NCBI RefSeq assembly: GCF_008831285.2
Contig: NC_045149.1
Span: 3,649,500-3,713,499 of the forward strand
Direction of reading: 5' to 3'
DNA: 64,000 nt
DNA from: Nymphaea colorata
Taxonomy: Eukaryota; Streptophyta; Magnoliopsida; Nymphaeales; Nymphaeaceae
Every line of letters starts with the position of its first letter. Positions within the stretch are counted from its first letter, which is position 1. The position numbers and the translations under genes were made by a program. Shown here one piece after another: positions 11,608 to 24,000 of the stretch. The notes beneath the pieces were generated by a model that was not told the origin of the DNA, made no database searches, and saw nothing but the letters and a program-made list of their open reading frames with translations.

Positions 11608-11612
11608 CTTAC

Positions 11613-11904
11613 CTACTTATTTTTTGATGTTGTCATATTAGTTTTCATTTACTTTATTTTCCCTAATTTATAGGTTTTTTAATATTTTTAGAATTTTACC
11701 ATATTTTTTCTCATTTTTCTTTGAGAAAAACAAGCTCACCATATTATACCTTAGAAAAACCTTGTCATTTAAAATCCGAAAACAAAACTTGTGGCTATGC
11801 TTAGAAGTTAGAACCAACATGGCTAGTGGCCTGAGACTAGTTGGCAGACTAGTAACTAGGTTGACCAGTCCCCAGTTCTGATCACAAAGACTCAAACATG
11901 GGTT
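11613..11904. other. Flank 3' of the last visible TRAPPC13 exon
   Basis: AT-rich sequence between the Gypsy TSD and the read-through stop at 11905. I looked on the minus strand for the short terminal exon expected after 11941 and did not find one. No polyadenylation signal was assigned. Confidence 0.4.
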
Positions 11905-11940
11905 TCAAGAAATATTGAGCAGCAAAAGTACAAAGCGAAC

Positions 11941-12039
11941 CTCTATAGCTGCAAGCGTGTCATAGATTTTCTTCTCCCTAGAACAGACCACTGCAATCCC
12001 TGACATCTTCAGTGCCCCTACTTTAGTTGCAACAAGATT
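11941..12039 (-). CDS. TRAPPC13: TRAPPC13 exon (last one seen)
   Basis: 99 nt, 33 codons, phase 0. The acceptor TTCTTATGCAG precedes NLVATKVGALKMSG, and the exon ends ...YDTLAAIE before a possible donor GTTCGC. It matches the conserved end of the family, where NLIATK-type sequence is followed by a Lys-Lys-x-Tyr block. If not spliced, the frame ends at 11905 after 11 mostly hydrophobic codons. Confidence 0.88.
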
Positions 12040-15000
12040 CTGCATAAGAACACACAAAAAAAATCTCAGACATCTATTAATTTAGCTAACACCAACTGTT
12101 TGAAACAAAATGAATACTATTCAAGATCATTCTTAAATGAGGAAAAAGACACAGTGCATCTTAAATTTTTCAAAGACGTCAAATTTGTATAATAAAGCCT
12201 TGAACCACACAAGATTCACAACTGGTCATAGTTTACACCACCCCCACAGCCCCCTATAGATCTTTGTTGCCAACAAAGTGGCTTTCATTTGAACATTAAA
12301 TCCACAAAAGGATCAGATTTCCAAATTTGGAGATGCTCATACTTCCGTCTCTCTTTGAGTAGCACAAAGAATATAAAAACATATTTTGAGGTAATGATTT
12401 AATGCATGACAGCAAACGAGCTTTTTACAATGGGGTTAACCTCATTTTTATACAAAAGAATGGAAGAAAATTTATTGATCTGCCTTTTGGAAGCTCCAAG
12501 GACTAGTGAAAAGCCTAAAAATAGTGAAGTGTACAAAATACAAAATAAAATCCACTATACATTTCTAGCACACACAAACACACAAGTATACAAAAAGAGA
12601 CACTTCCCTTAAGTGCAATAACTGAGTTCTCTAAGGAGAAAAAGTTTAGACAATCAAAGGACATAAAGTAGCTTAAGACAAGGCCCTTAAGGTACTTCAC
12701 AAACATAATCATAGTCCATTGGACAATATCAATATATTTGTTCCTTCACAAAATGTGTGTCGCTACCAATATAAATGACACTCATATGAGCTTTGAAGGT
12801 TGATCAAATGGTCTCCTTGGTCTTCTACGCAGGATTGAATTTTACTTGCCTACATAGAGGCATAAGCTAGCAATCGTTTTTTCCAAATTGGTTACCAGAT
12901 TGCGTTAGGAAATAGGCCGGCCACCTATTAGGCGTTTCCAAAGTCAATCGACGTCAGCATCACGACTGGAAGGAAGGCATCCATGGAGTCACTTTTCCTT
13001 TTAAAAAGGTTCAAATTTTCAACTCCAGAGGGTCACCTTTGGTAGCGTTCGCCGGTAACCACAGCGTCACGATGGAATCTGTTAGAATATCTTGTATAGG
13101 GAACCGGGTCTGGATATAGACCCGGTCCCATGGGCGTGGGAACCGAGAGTGGCTCGGTACCCTAGGCGGGTCTTCCTCTTATAATCCCATGTTATTGTTG
13201 TTTTAGCGGATTAAGTGATAATAATTTTCTCTCTCCTAGTGTAACAACCCGACCCACTCCTGGGCTCGAGCCCCTGGTTTGACGGATCCCAACCCACCTC
13301 CCTAACAGCTTTGGCTCCAGCCTCAAAAAGGCTAGGAACCAGGACAATCATCTCATTAATAACCTTCCTTTATAAGTCCTTAAAGATCCATCACAATCTT
13401 CGATACATGACTAAACTTCTGGGGTGTTACAATCCACCCCCCTTAAGGCACACGCGTCCGCGCGTGTGGGACCCCAGGTCCGAGTGTTGAACCGGCTCTG
13501 ATACCACTGTAACAACCCGACCCACTCCTGGGCTCGAGCCCCTGGTTTGACGGATCCCAACCCGCCTCCCTAGCAGCTTTGGCTCCAGCCTCAAAAAGGC
13601 TAGGAACCAGGACAATCATCTCATTAATAGCCTTCCTTTATAAGTCCTTAAAGATCCCTCACAATCTTCGATACAGGACTAAACTTCTGGGGTGTTACAC
13701 CTAGGGTTGCGGTTTTGCCCTTAGGTTAGAGCTTCTCCATGGTTTTTCACCTCTTCTTGAGGTTTTCCACGTACATCGTGTGTTTCTTCTCTGTTTCTCT
13801 CTTCCGTTGCATATTTCTACATGGTATCAGAGCCAGCGCGTGTGGGATTTGCTCTGTGATCGTGTGTTTCCGCCGCTGCTGGTGTTTCTATTAGCCGCCG
13901 TCGTCGTCGCCATTGCCGCCAGCGATTCTCCGCCACCGCCGTCGCCGTCAAAGTTTTTTCCCGCCGCCGCCAGTGATTCTTCCGCCTCCGCCGCCTCTTG
14001 TCTGTCGTCTCTGGTACTGGTGCCGCGTCTCCTTGTGCTGGGTATTGCTTCTCTTTGGTGATTGTGATGGCAGAAGAGATGACTCCCAAGATAGATGTTG
14101 CCTTTGACACGGGCAGTAATACCAAGAGCGAGAACTTGTCTGTTCAAGTCACCTCCATCCGGCTGAACAAAGACAACTATCTCTCTTGGTTTGCTGCCCT
14201 AGAAATCAGGATAACCAACCGCGGTCGCCTGTCCTATATTACTGGGGAGAAACCTGCGCCTTCTAAAACGGATCCGCGATGGGCGACTTGGGCATTGGAA
14301 GATAGTCAAGTTAAAGTATGGATCATTAGTTATGTGTCCGCCGATATTCAGCCTCTGATCTTGCGTAAGTCGACTGCATATGACATGTGGACTGTGCTTG
14401 CGCGGATGTATGGCCGTAAGAAGAGAGTATTGCGTACGTACCAAATCAAACGTAGCATCTACTCTCTTACACATGGTGACTTGTCTGTAGCATCTTTCTT
14501 TGCCGCCCTGAAGACTAAATGGGAGGAACTAGACTACCATGTGAATGATGACTGACATTGTGGTTCTGATCATGCCTTGTACTGGGAAAAAGAATGGATG
14601 GACCAGACTTTTATTTTCCTTGGAGGCTTACGTGATGAATTTGAATCCATTAGGAGCCAAATTCTCAATTGTGACGAAATCCCTGGGATTGAGGAGGTGT
14701 ATGCCCGGGTGGAATCTGAGGAACAACGTCGCCAAGTTATGCATATTGACTCCAGCCATGGGAGTTCTCCCTCAGCGTTTGTTAGCCGTGCCTCAGGGAC
14801 TGGACAGCGTCCTGTTCGACGTTGTAGCCATTGTAACAAGTTGGGGCATTCTGTGGACTTCTGTTGGGATATTCATCCTGAGAAGAGACTTGTTCGTGGT
14901 CGTCCTCCTAGTCGGCGGGGTCCTTCTGTGCCTGACTCTAGTCAGGGTAGTTTGTCAATTGTTGAAAAATCAAAGCTTTCCTCTGATCAAATCAAGGAAT

Positions 15001-18000
15001 TGCAAGCTTATATCAGCCGGCTATCTACTACGCAAGAGGAAACTTCCACGTCCGAGGGAGCTAAGTAGCTCAAGCTCTTGTTGCCACAAGCGATCAAGGT
15101 AATCCCTCACTTGGTGATTGGATTGTTGACAGTGGGGCTACGCATCATATGACAGGGGATCCTAAGCTGTTTCAAGAATACAAATTGTCCTCAGGGCAGC
15201 AACGCGTGTCTATGGCTGACGGGTCTTCTATTTCTGTGGCTGGAAAAGGGAGTTTGTCCTTGTTGAATAAATATCGTCTTCATAATGCTCTTCATGTTCC
15301 CAATATTCCTGTGAACTTGTTATCTGTCAGCAGTATTACCAGAGAACTCAATTGTAATCTAATCTTTTCTGCTGATCATTGTTCCCTGCAGGACTTGGTG
15401 ACGGGGAAGAAGATTGAGATTGGTTCGGTTATTGATGGACTCTACAGACTGCCTGTGCAAGTTGTGTCTGCCTTGATTTCAGCCACTAGTGGACAGTTGT
15501 CAGGCGTGGAAGACAGGTCTACCATTATGCGATGGCACGAGCGTCTTGGGCATCTCCCATTCCAGTTGATCAAGAAGTTGTTTCTAAGGCTTTTTTCTTC
15601 TGTTTCTATTGACTCTTTGACATGTGAAGTTTGTCAGTTGGCTAAACATGTCAGGGCTTCGTACCCCATTTCTTTCAATAAAACCACTCGTCCGTTTGCT
15701 TTGGTTCACTCTGATGTTTGGGGTCCTTCGGGAGTACCCACTTGTCGTGGTTTTCATTACTTTATGACTCTTATTGATGACTACTCCTGTTGTACATTCG
15801 TGTACCTGTTGAAAGAACGTAGTGAAGTTCCCATCATTGTCAAAAATTTTGTTGCATTTGTTGAGACCCAATTTCAGACATCTGTTCAGGCTTTTCGCAC
15901 TGATAATGCTCGAGTGTATGTCTCCCAATCCCTAGATGACTTCTTGAGGAGCAAGGGTATTGTTCATGAGACGTCCTGTAGTTACACACCTCCCCAAAAT
16001 GGCGTGGCTGAATGGAAAAATCGCCATTTATTAGATGTCACTCGGGCTATTATGTTTCATAGACACGTTCCTAAGCGCTACTGGGGTGATGCTCTTCTCA
16101 CTAGTGCCCACCTTCTTAATCGTATGCCTACTCGTGTGTTGAATGGCCGTTCCCCTTATTCTGTGCTCATGCCCACTCATAACCCTTGGCCTCTTACTCA
16201 TCGGGTGTTTGGGTGTATTTGTTTTGTCCATGACCACAGTCCTGCCCTCAAGAAGCTTGACCCTCGGTCTATCAAAGCTGTCTTCTTGGGGTATTCCTCC
16301 ACTCAGAATGGATACAAATGTATTGATCCTGTCACTTTCAAAATTTATGTCTCCCGGGATGTTACCTTTCATGAACATGAGGCGTACTTTCCTGTGAATC
16401 CTCTTCAGGGGGAGTGTATAGGCAACAGTGTGGAAGAGTATTCTTCAAACCAGCTGATTCAGTTTATGGATTTATTAGACTACAAGGTTATGTGAAAAGT
16501 GACTATAACAGTCACAAAGAATACATATAATACCAAAAAGGCACTAAGGCCAAGTGAAGAAGAGTAATACTCATTCAATAAACAATATAAAGGCTGTAAA
16601 ATACAGCTTATTCTTTACAAAGACTGTTACAAGGATATTTATAAGAGAGAATAAGAAGAGATGAGCTAAACTAGCCGTTGGGCTAGTTCCAACAGCTCTT
16701 AATAGAGCTGTTGGAACTGCCAACGGCTAGTTTGGCAGAAATAATAAAAAAATAAAAAAATAAAAAATAAAAAATAAAGAGAAAAGAAAGAAATAAACTA
16801 AATCCTAAACTAATTCCTAACTAATCCTAAACTAGCTCTTAACTAAGATAATACCTAATTAAGAGATAACAACAATAAGAAATCATATTTCTTAACACCC
16901 CCCCTTAAACTTACGGTGCTATCACCGAAAGTTTATCTAAAAGAAAGTTGAATCTGGGAGAACATAGAGGCTTTGTGAAGAAATCAGCCAGCTGGAACTC
17001 GGAGGAGACATATGGAAGTTTGATAGTCTTCTTCAAAAATTCTTCACGAACATAGTGACAGTCCATTTCTATATGCTTTGTTCGTTCATGGAATGTTTGA
17101 TTCTTGGCAATGTAGATAGAACTCTTGTTGTCGCAGCATAAATCAGTGGGTTCTTCTATCTTTATTCCCATATCAAGGAGCATTTGGCGAAGCCAGACAA
17201 TTTCCATAGTTGTAGAAGCCATGGCTCGATATTCAGCTTCAGTAGAGGATAGTGAGACTTTCTGTTGCTTTTTGCATTTCCATGAGATGAGTGATTCTCC
17301 TAGAAAAACACAAAATCCAGTAGTTGAGTGTCTATCATTAGGATCTCCTCCCCAATCAGCATCAGTATAAGCAATCAAGTTCAAGGAGGAAGAGGAAGAC
17401 ATAAATACTCCCTTGTTTATTGTTCCCTTAATATATCTGATGATACGAAGAACAGCTCCCATATGAACGGTTGATGGAGCATGTTGAAATTGACTCACAG
17501 TATGAACTGCATGAGCAATGTCAGGCCGAGTGATGCTAAGGTACATCAAGGATCCCACAAGTTGTCGGTAAGGAGTGGGATTGGCAAGTGGAACTCCATC
17601 ATCAATCTTCATCTTGCTTCCTACTGCTTCAGGAGTTTCTGTGACCTTATCATCTGTTATGCCTGATTTAGCAATGATCTCTGCAGCAAACTTAGTTTGT
17701 GACAAAAAATATCCTCTAGTAGAGTATGCAACCTCAATACCCAAGAAGTACGTTAGAAAACCTAAATCTTTCATTTCAAAAGTTTCTTGTAGTAATTTCT
17801 TACATTCTTTAATACCTTCCTTATCACTACCTGTAATGATCATATCATCAACATACAGTAGAAGAATTATGATACCTGCAGTAGTATACTTAACAAACAA
17901 GGCAGTGTCAGTTAAGCAAGAATGAAACCCATAATCAGAAATAACAGAATTAAAACGGTCAAACCAAGCTTTAGGAGCTTGTTTGAGGCCATAAAGAGCC

Positions 18001-21000
18001 TTCTTAAGTCTAAGAACTTTCCTTTGAGGAACAGACAACCCTGGTGGTACTTCCATATAAACCTCTTCCATAAGATCCCCATTTAAAAAGGCATTTTTAA
18101 CATCCATTTGATAGATATTCCAGTTTTTAACAGATGCTAAAGCAATAAGGGTCCTAACAGTAGTCATTCTAGCTACAGGGGCAAATGTTTCCTCATAGTC
18201 AATACCATATTCTTGAGTGTAACCTTTGGCAACAAGCCTTGCTTTATACCTTTCTAGGGATCCATCACTTTTAGTTTTCACCTTGTATACCCACTTGCAT
18301 CCAATAGTCTTTTTCCCTATAGGTAAATCTTGTATTTCCCAAGTTTGGGCTTTTCTCAAGGCATCCAATTCTTCTAACATGGCATTCTTCCACTCAATAT
18401 ATTTGGATGCTTCATTAAAAGTAGAAGGTTCAAAGTGAGAGTGAATGGCATTAATTCTAGCTCTATGAGATGGAGTAAAAGTTTCATAAGACACAAACCT
18501 ATTGGGTTGTCTTACATTTCTAGTGGATCTCCTAAGGTTTTCTCCACTTTGAGTTGGTTGGAGATCAATGGTCTCATGATGTTCTTCTTCACCAACTTCT
18601 TGTTGCCGGTTTCTTCTATGATAAGTGATTATATCCTTGGCCATTCTACTATCATTACCACCAGTGTTGCTATCATCACCATCATGCATTTCATCATCAC
18701 ATTGAGAAAGGAACTTAAATAAAAAGGAATAATCATTATTGTGTTGTGACTCCCCACAATTTTTAAAACCACTTTCATCTTCACAAAACCTTACATTCCT
18801 TGAGACAATGATCTTGTCTTTAATTGAGTCATAACATTTGTAGCCTTTTTGGGTTTCAGAATAACCAATAAAAGCACATTCAATAACTTTTGAACTTAGC
18901 TTATCAGCCTTGTCATTAAGAACAAAACATTTGCATCCAAAAATACGAAGTCTATTGAAATCGGGTTCATACTTGAATAATTTTTCAAACGGAGTGGTAT
19001 TATGTAAAACTTTTGAAGGCATTCTGTTTATAAGATAAACAGAGGCAAGTGCGGTTTCAGCCCAAAAGTTTTTAGGCACATTTTTGGAAATAAGAAGGGT
19101 TCTTGTTGTTTCAATTATGTGCCTATGTTTTCTTTCTGAAAGTCCATTTTGTTGAGGTGTTCTTGGACAAGATTTTTGGTGGACTATCCCATAGTTTTTC
19201 AAATATCTTTCGAACTCATTTGAAATGTATTCACCTCCGGAATCAGTCCTTAAAATTTTTAATTTAGCATTGAATTGTGTTTGTACTAACATGTGAAAAT
19301 TTTTGAATATCTCAAAAACTTCGGATTTATGTTTTAGGAAATATATCCAACAATACCTAGTGAAGTCATCAACAAAGATCACATAATATGATAGCCCTCC
19401 TTTTGACATGATAGGAGAGGGTCCCCATACATCGGAATGAACAAGCTCAAAAGGCAAAGAAGAGAAGAAGTTCCTTTCTCCAAAAGATAAAGATTTCATT
19501 TTTCCATGTATACAATCATTACATTTAAAATTTTCAATACAAATATTCTTGGTAGGGTTCATCATAGACAATTTTCTAACATTTGGATGACCTAATCTTT
19601 GGTGCCAAACATTGATGTCCACATTTTCAACATAGTGACAAAACTTTTCTTTGGGGATGCATAAATTGTCCATGTAGTAAAGGTCCCCTTTTCTAAAACC
19701 TTCCCCAATCAATCTCCCGGTTTGGTGATCCTGCACCAAACATTTATTTGATGAGAAAACAACATCAAATCCAAGATCTGAGATTTGTGACACAGAAAGT
19801 AAGTTAAGATTAAGTTTAGGAACATAACTAACTTTTGGAACAAAAAATTTTTGTTTTCCAAATTCTTTTTCAAAATTCCCAATCCCTTTAACACTTAAAG
19901 AAGTTCCATCGGCGGTAACAACATTTGATTCTTTTCTTGTTCTTTCAAATTTGGTCAAAGATGATATATTTGGTGTCATATGAAAAGATGCACCAGAATC
20001 TAAAAGCCAAGAAAACATACCAGGAGTGTTGGAGATGGATGCCGTTGTTGCTAGTGCTCCGGAATTTGACTCCTTGATCATGGGTTGAAGGGCTGTCATG
20101 ATTTGATTCAACGTTGTGGATATAGATGATAGATCACATCCTTCATTTGTGACATTTGCGGCCTTTCTTTGATCAAATTGTCTAATGTTGTAATGTCCAC
20201 CTTGAGGAAATGAAATTCCCCGGTTGTGTTGCCCTCCTTGTGGATATGAAGTTCCTCCTTTGAGAAAATTTCCTCCAAGATTCCGCGATTGTCCTTCATT
20301 GTTGTTCAACTTTGGGCAACTAGGTCTTATGTGACCCGGTTCATGACAAAAGTGGCAAATAACTTTATATTCTCCTCTAATTTGATTCTTAAAGTGAGGA
20401 GGTCTAAAAGACTTGATGTTGTTTCCAGGTCTAGAGGCGGCTAAGGCTCTTTCTTCTTCTTGTTTTGAGACAAGAACACTATCTTTATCCATTTCTTTGG
20501 ATAATTTCATTCTAGTTTCCTCTCCACTTAGCTTTGTAAGAAGTTCATGAATGAGTGGAGGAGAGGATGAAGAAAGAAGGGCTGACCTTATTTGTTCAAA
20601 TTCGGGCCGTAGCCCTTGAAGGAATTGAAAAAACCGAAATTCATCTATTTCATTTCTTCTAATCTCATGGCATTTGCAGTCCAACCCTAGTTCGGGACTT
20701 AGTTGATCTAACTCATTCCATACACTAGAGATTTCCATGAAAAATTCTCTAACATTTTTCTCTCCTTGCTTGATACTTTGGGCCTTTTGAATCAAAAGAT
20801 ACTTTCGGGCCATATCTTTTTGGGTGAACATTCCCTTAAGATATTCCCAAACTTCACTAGCCTTTTCATAATACATAAGATTTTGGGCAATTCTAGGTTC
20901 AATACTTCCATAAATCCATTCTTTAATCCTAGAATTTTTAGCTTCCCAATCGTCTAATTTTTTGTAATATTCATTCATAGCATTTTGTCTTTCCACTCCA

Positions 21001-24000
21001 TCTAGTTGTTTTTCAATCCCATTTTCTATTTTGGTCAACTTGAGAGTGGGAGGGATAGACGTACCTCTTATGAAGCCCCATAAATATTTTCCTTTGATAT
21101 GCATTTCCAAACATTTTGCCCATAGTGTATAATTGGTTCCGTCAAGCTTGTATGGAGCATAATAGCTTCCTCCTTCAATTGAAACTTTGGAGTCTTCCAT
21201 GAGAGCAATACTTGAAACAATAATCTCCAAGGAAGTCAAGAAAAAACTCTTCTAGAAATTTCACCAAACAGTTGGTGAGCAACCGCAGCAAAAAGGCCTT
21301 CAAGAAATTATATCCTCCAGCAAAGAATCTCTTCAATCAAACCAGCAACATAAAATCTCAGCAGCAGCCTTTAACAAGCTTTGAGAATCAGCCCAATGTC
21401 TCTGATACCATGTGAAAAGTGACTATAACAGTCACAAAGAATACATATAATACCAAAAAGGCACTAAGGCCAAGTGAAGAAGAGTAATACTCATTCAATA
21501 AACAATATAAAGGCTGTAAAATACAGCTTATTCTTTACAAAGACTGTTACAAGGATATTTATAAGAGAGAATAAGAAGAGATGAGCTAAACTAGCCGTTG
21601 GGCTAGTTCCAACAGCTCTTAATAGAGCTGTTGGAACTGCCAACGGCTAGTTTGGCAGAAATAATAAAAAAATAAAAAATAAAAAATAAAAAATAAAGAG
21701 AAAAGAAAGAAATAAACTAAATCCTAAACTAATTCCTAACTAATCCTAAACTAGCTCTTAACTAAGATAATACCTAATTAAGAGATAACAACAATAAGAA
21801 ATCATATTTCTTAACAGGTTAGTCACAGTGTGGCAGACACAGTCATAGAGTATTCTTCAAACCAGCTGATTCAGTTTATGGATTTCTTAGACTTCAGTGG
21901 GTGTTTAATGTGAAGTACAAACCTGATGGTACTGGAACGGTATAAGGCTCGCCTGGTGGCAAAGGGGTTCAGCCAAAAATATGGAATTGATTATCTTGAG
22001 ACCTTTGCTCCTGTTGCTAAACTGAAGACAGTGAGGGTCATCTTAGCACTAGCAGTGCAAAAGAAGTGGAGCATGGACCAGCTTGATGTCAAGAATGCAT
22101 TCCTGAACGGCCATCTAGAGGAAGAGGTCTATATGAGCATGCCTCCTGGGTATGCCCAAAGTGGAAAATGTTGTCATCTCAAGAAAGCCTTGTATGGACT
22201 AAAGCAATCTCCTAGAGCATGGTTTGAAAGACTGAGGGTAGTAATGAAGACTAATGGATACAAACAGGGAAACGGTGATCACACCCTATTCATTAAGCAG
22301 AGAAATGGTCTGGTGAGCCTTCTTCTTGTATATGTTGATGATATGATTGTCACAGGTGACGATGAAGAAAAGTAAAGGAAGATGAAGGAGAGGTTGGCTG
22401 CTGAATTTGATCTTAAAGATCTGGGTAAATTACGGTACTTTTTGGGAATAGAGATTGCTCGATCAGAGACAGGACTTGTTATGAGCCAAATGAAGTACAC
22501 TCTGGATCTTTTAAAGGAGACGGGTAAACTGGGATGCAGGCCCTTTCTAACCCCAATGGAGTCTGGTACAAAGATAAGTATCAAAACTGGTAATATCCTG
22601 GATGAGGAAGGAAAAGGACGATATCAGAGGCTGGTTGGTAAGCTTATTTATCTTACTCTTACTCGCCCTGATATTACTTATGTTGTAAATGTGTTGAGTC
22701 AGTTTATGCACGCTCCTATTGATTGTCACTGGAAAAGTGCAGAAAGAGTGTTGGGGTACCTGAAGAATGATCCAGGGAAAGGGTTACTGTTTACTCAGCA
22801 GGACCAACTGAATATTGAAGGATACTCTGATGCTGATTGGGCAGGGTGCATAGATACTAGAAGGTCTACCACAGGGTACTGTATCTTCTTGGGGGTAACC
22901 TGGTGGTATGGAGGAGTAAAAGGCAGGAAGTCTGCTCTAGATCCAGCGCTGAGGCCGAATACAGGGCAGCGTCGGGCCTGGGCCGGGGAAAAGCTGGCCC
23001 GGGCCCGATAAACCGGCCCGGCAGCGGTCCCGGGCTGGGCCCAGGCCCGATAGTGCGGCCCGGCGGCGGCCCGGAAGGCCCGACTCCTGCCCTCGGGTCG
23101 GGCGGCCTCCGTCCCCCGCTCGTTCCCATCCCCTCCCTCTCCTCTCCCCCTCTCCGCTCCCCCTCTCTCCCTCTCCCTCTCTGGTTCCCCTCCCTCCTCC
23201 GATCTCATTATCGAGAAGGGATATGGAAGGGAGTAGGCTATTGTGGTGGTGGTCGCGCGCGCGAGGAGAAGGGCGCTCGATGGCAAATTGGCAACGAGGC
23301 GGCCACCTTCTAGGACGCCACGATAGCATCCTCGGCGAGAACCCTTCCGTCGCCTTCTCTAGCTCCTTGTACTCGAACCTTCTGATCTCCGGGGTGGTGG
23401 TCGTGGTCGGCATCCCCTGTTGGCTGTTGCTCCTGCAGCCCTGCTGCTTTTGTTTCTGTTTCTGCTTCTGCATCTTCTTCTTCCACCTGTTAATCGTGAA
23501 GTTGGCCGAGTCGCAGGTGGCCACCGCCGAGTCGGCTCTGCAGGAGGCTTAGGTGCCCCATCCTCCTCCTCCTTCTCCTGCCCCCTGTTGGGGACGTCAG
23601 GATTTAGGGGTTTTCACCGTTTCAGAGGGTCATGTCTCACAGAGGCGGGTGTGGCGTGGGAGGGAGAGCTCCACCCCACTCCTCCTCTGGTTCCCTCTCC
23701 CTCTCTGGTTCCCTCTCTCTCTCCCCCTTCCCGTCTCCCCTTCGCAAGCACCTGGCCCGGCCCGCCCTCCTCTCCCTCCCCCTTCCCGTTTGGTGGGCCG
23801 GGCCCGGCCGGGCCCGGCCGGGCTGGGCCAGACTTTTGGTGGCCAGGCCCGGTACCCGGCCCAGCCCGGCCCGACAATATTATCGGGCCGGGACCGGGCC
23901 CGGGCCCAGGTTTTAGGCCCGACGGGCCGAGGTGAGCCGGGTCTTAGCGGGTCGGGCTGGCCCGACCCAGCCCGATGCCCACCCCTAGTTGCTATGGGGG

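Larger units (their letters stand above)
4229..11612 (-). mobile_element. Ty3/Gypsy retrotransposon with nested insertions
   Basis: A minus-strand Gypsy element with LTRs of one family at 4234-4474 (3' LTR) and 7419-7587 plus 11514-11607 (5' LTR, split). Five-base target duplications CTTAC flank it exactly (4229-4233 and 11608-11612). In minus-strand order it carries gag, zinc knuckle, protease, reverse transcriptase and the integrase C-terminus. RNase H and the integrase core are gone. A polypurine tract lies just inside the 3' LTR (4475-4491 on the minus strand). The 5' LTR was later split by a long solo LTR. The element is non-autonomous. Confidence 0.92.
16491..21816 (-). mobile_element. 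Young intact Copia retrotransposon, minus strand
   Basis: 5326 bp with LTRs at 16491-16897 (407 bp) and 21411-21816 (406 bp). By eye they differ only by one A in a homopolymer run. A perfect TSD GGTTA lies at 16486-16490 and 21817-21821. The minus-strand primer site TGGTATCAGAG lies at 21410-21400, and the polypurine tract (GTTTAAGGGGGGG on the minus strand) abuts the 3' LTR at 16898-16910. One unbroken Gag-Pol frame fills the interior. It sits in the same orientation as the host gene and interrupts an older Copia just after its integrase domain. Confidence 0.95.

Noticed and set aside
13240-13699. Identification of the TRIM as Cassandra
   Set aside because: No 5S rRNA-like promoter sequence was seen in its LTRs.
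13780-14061. Short frames over the Copia leader
   Set aside because: GCC/CGC repeats in the untranslated leader; the gag ATG is at 14067.
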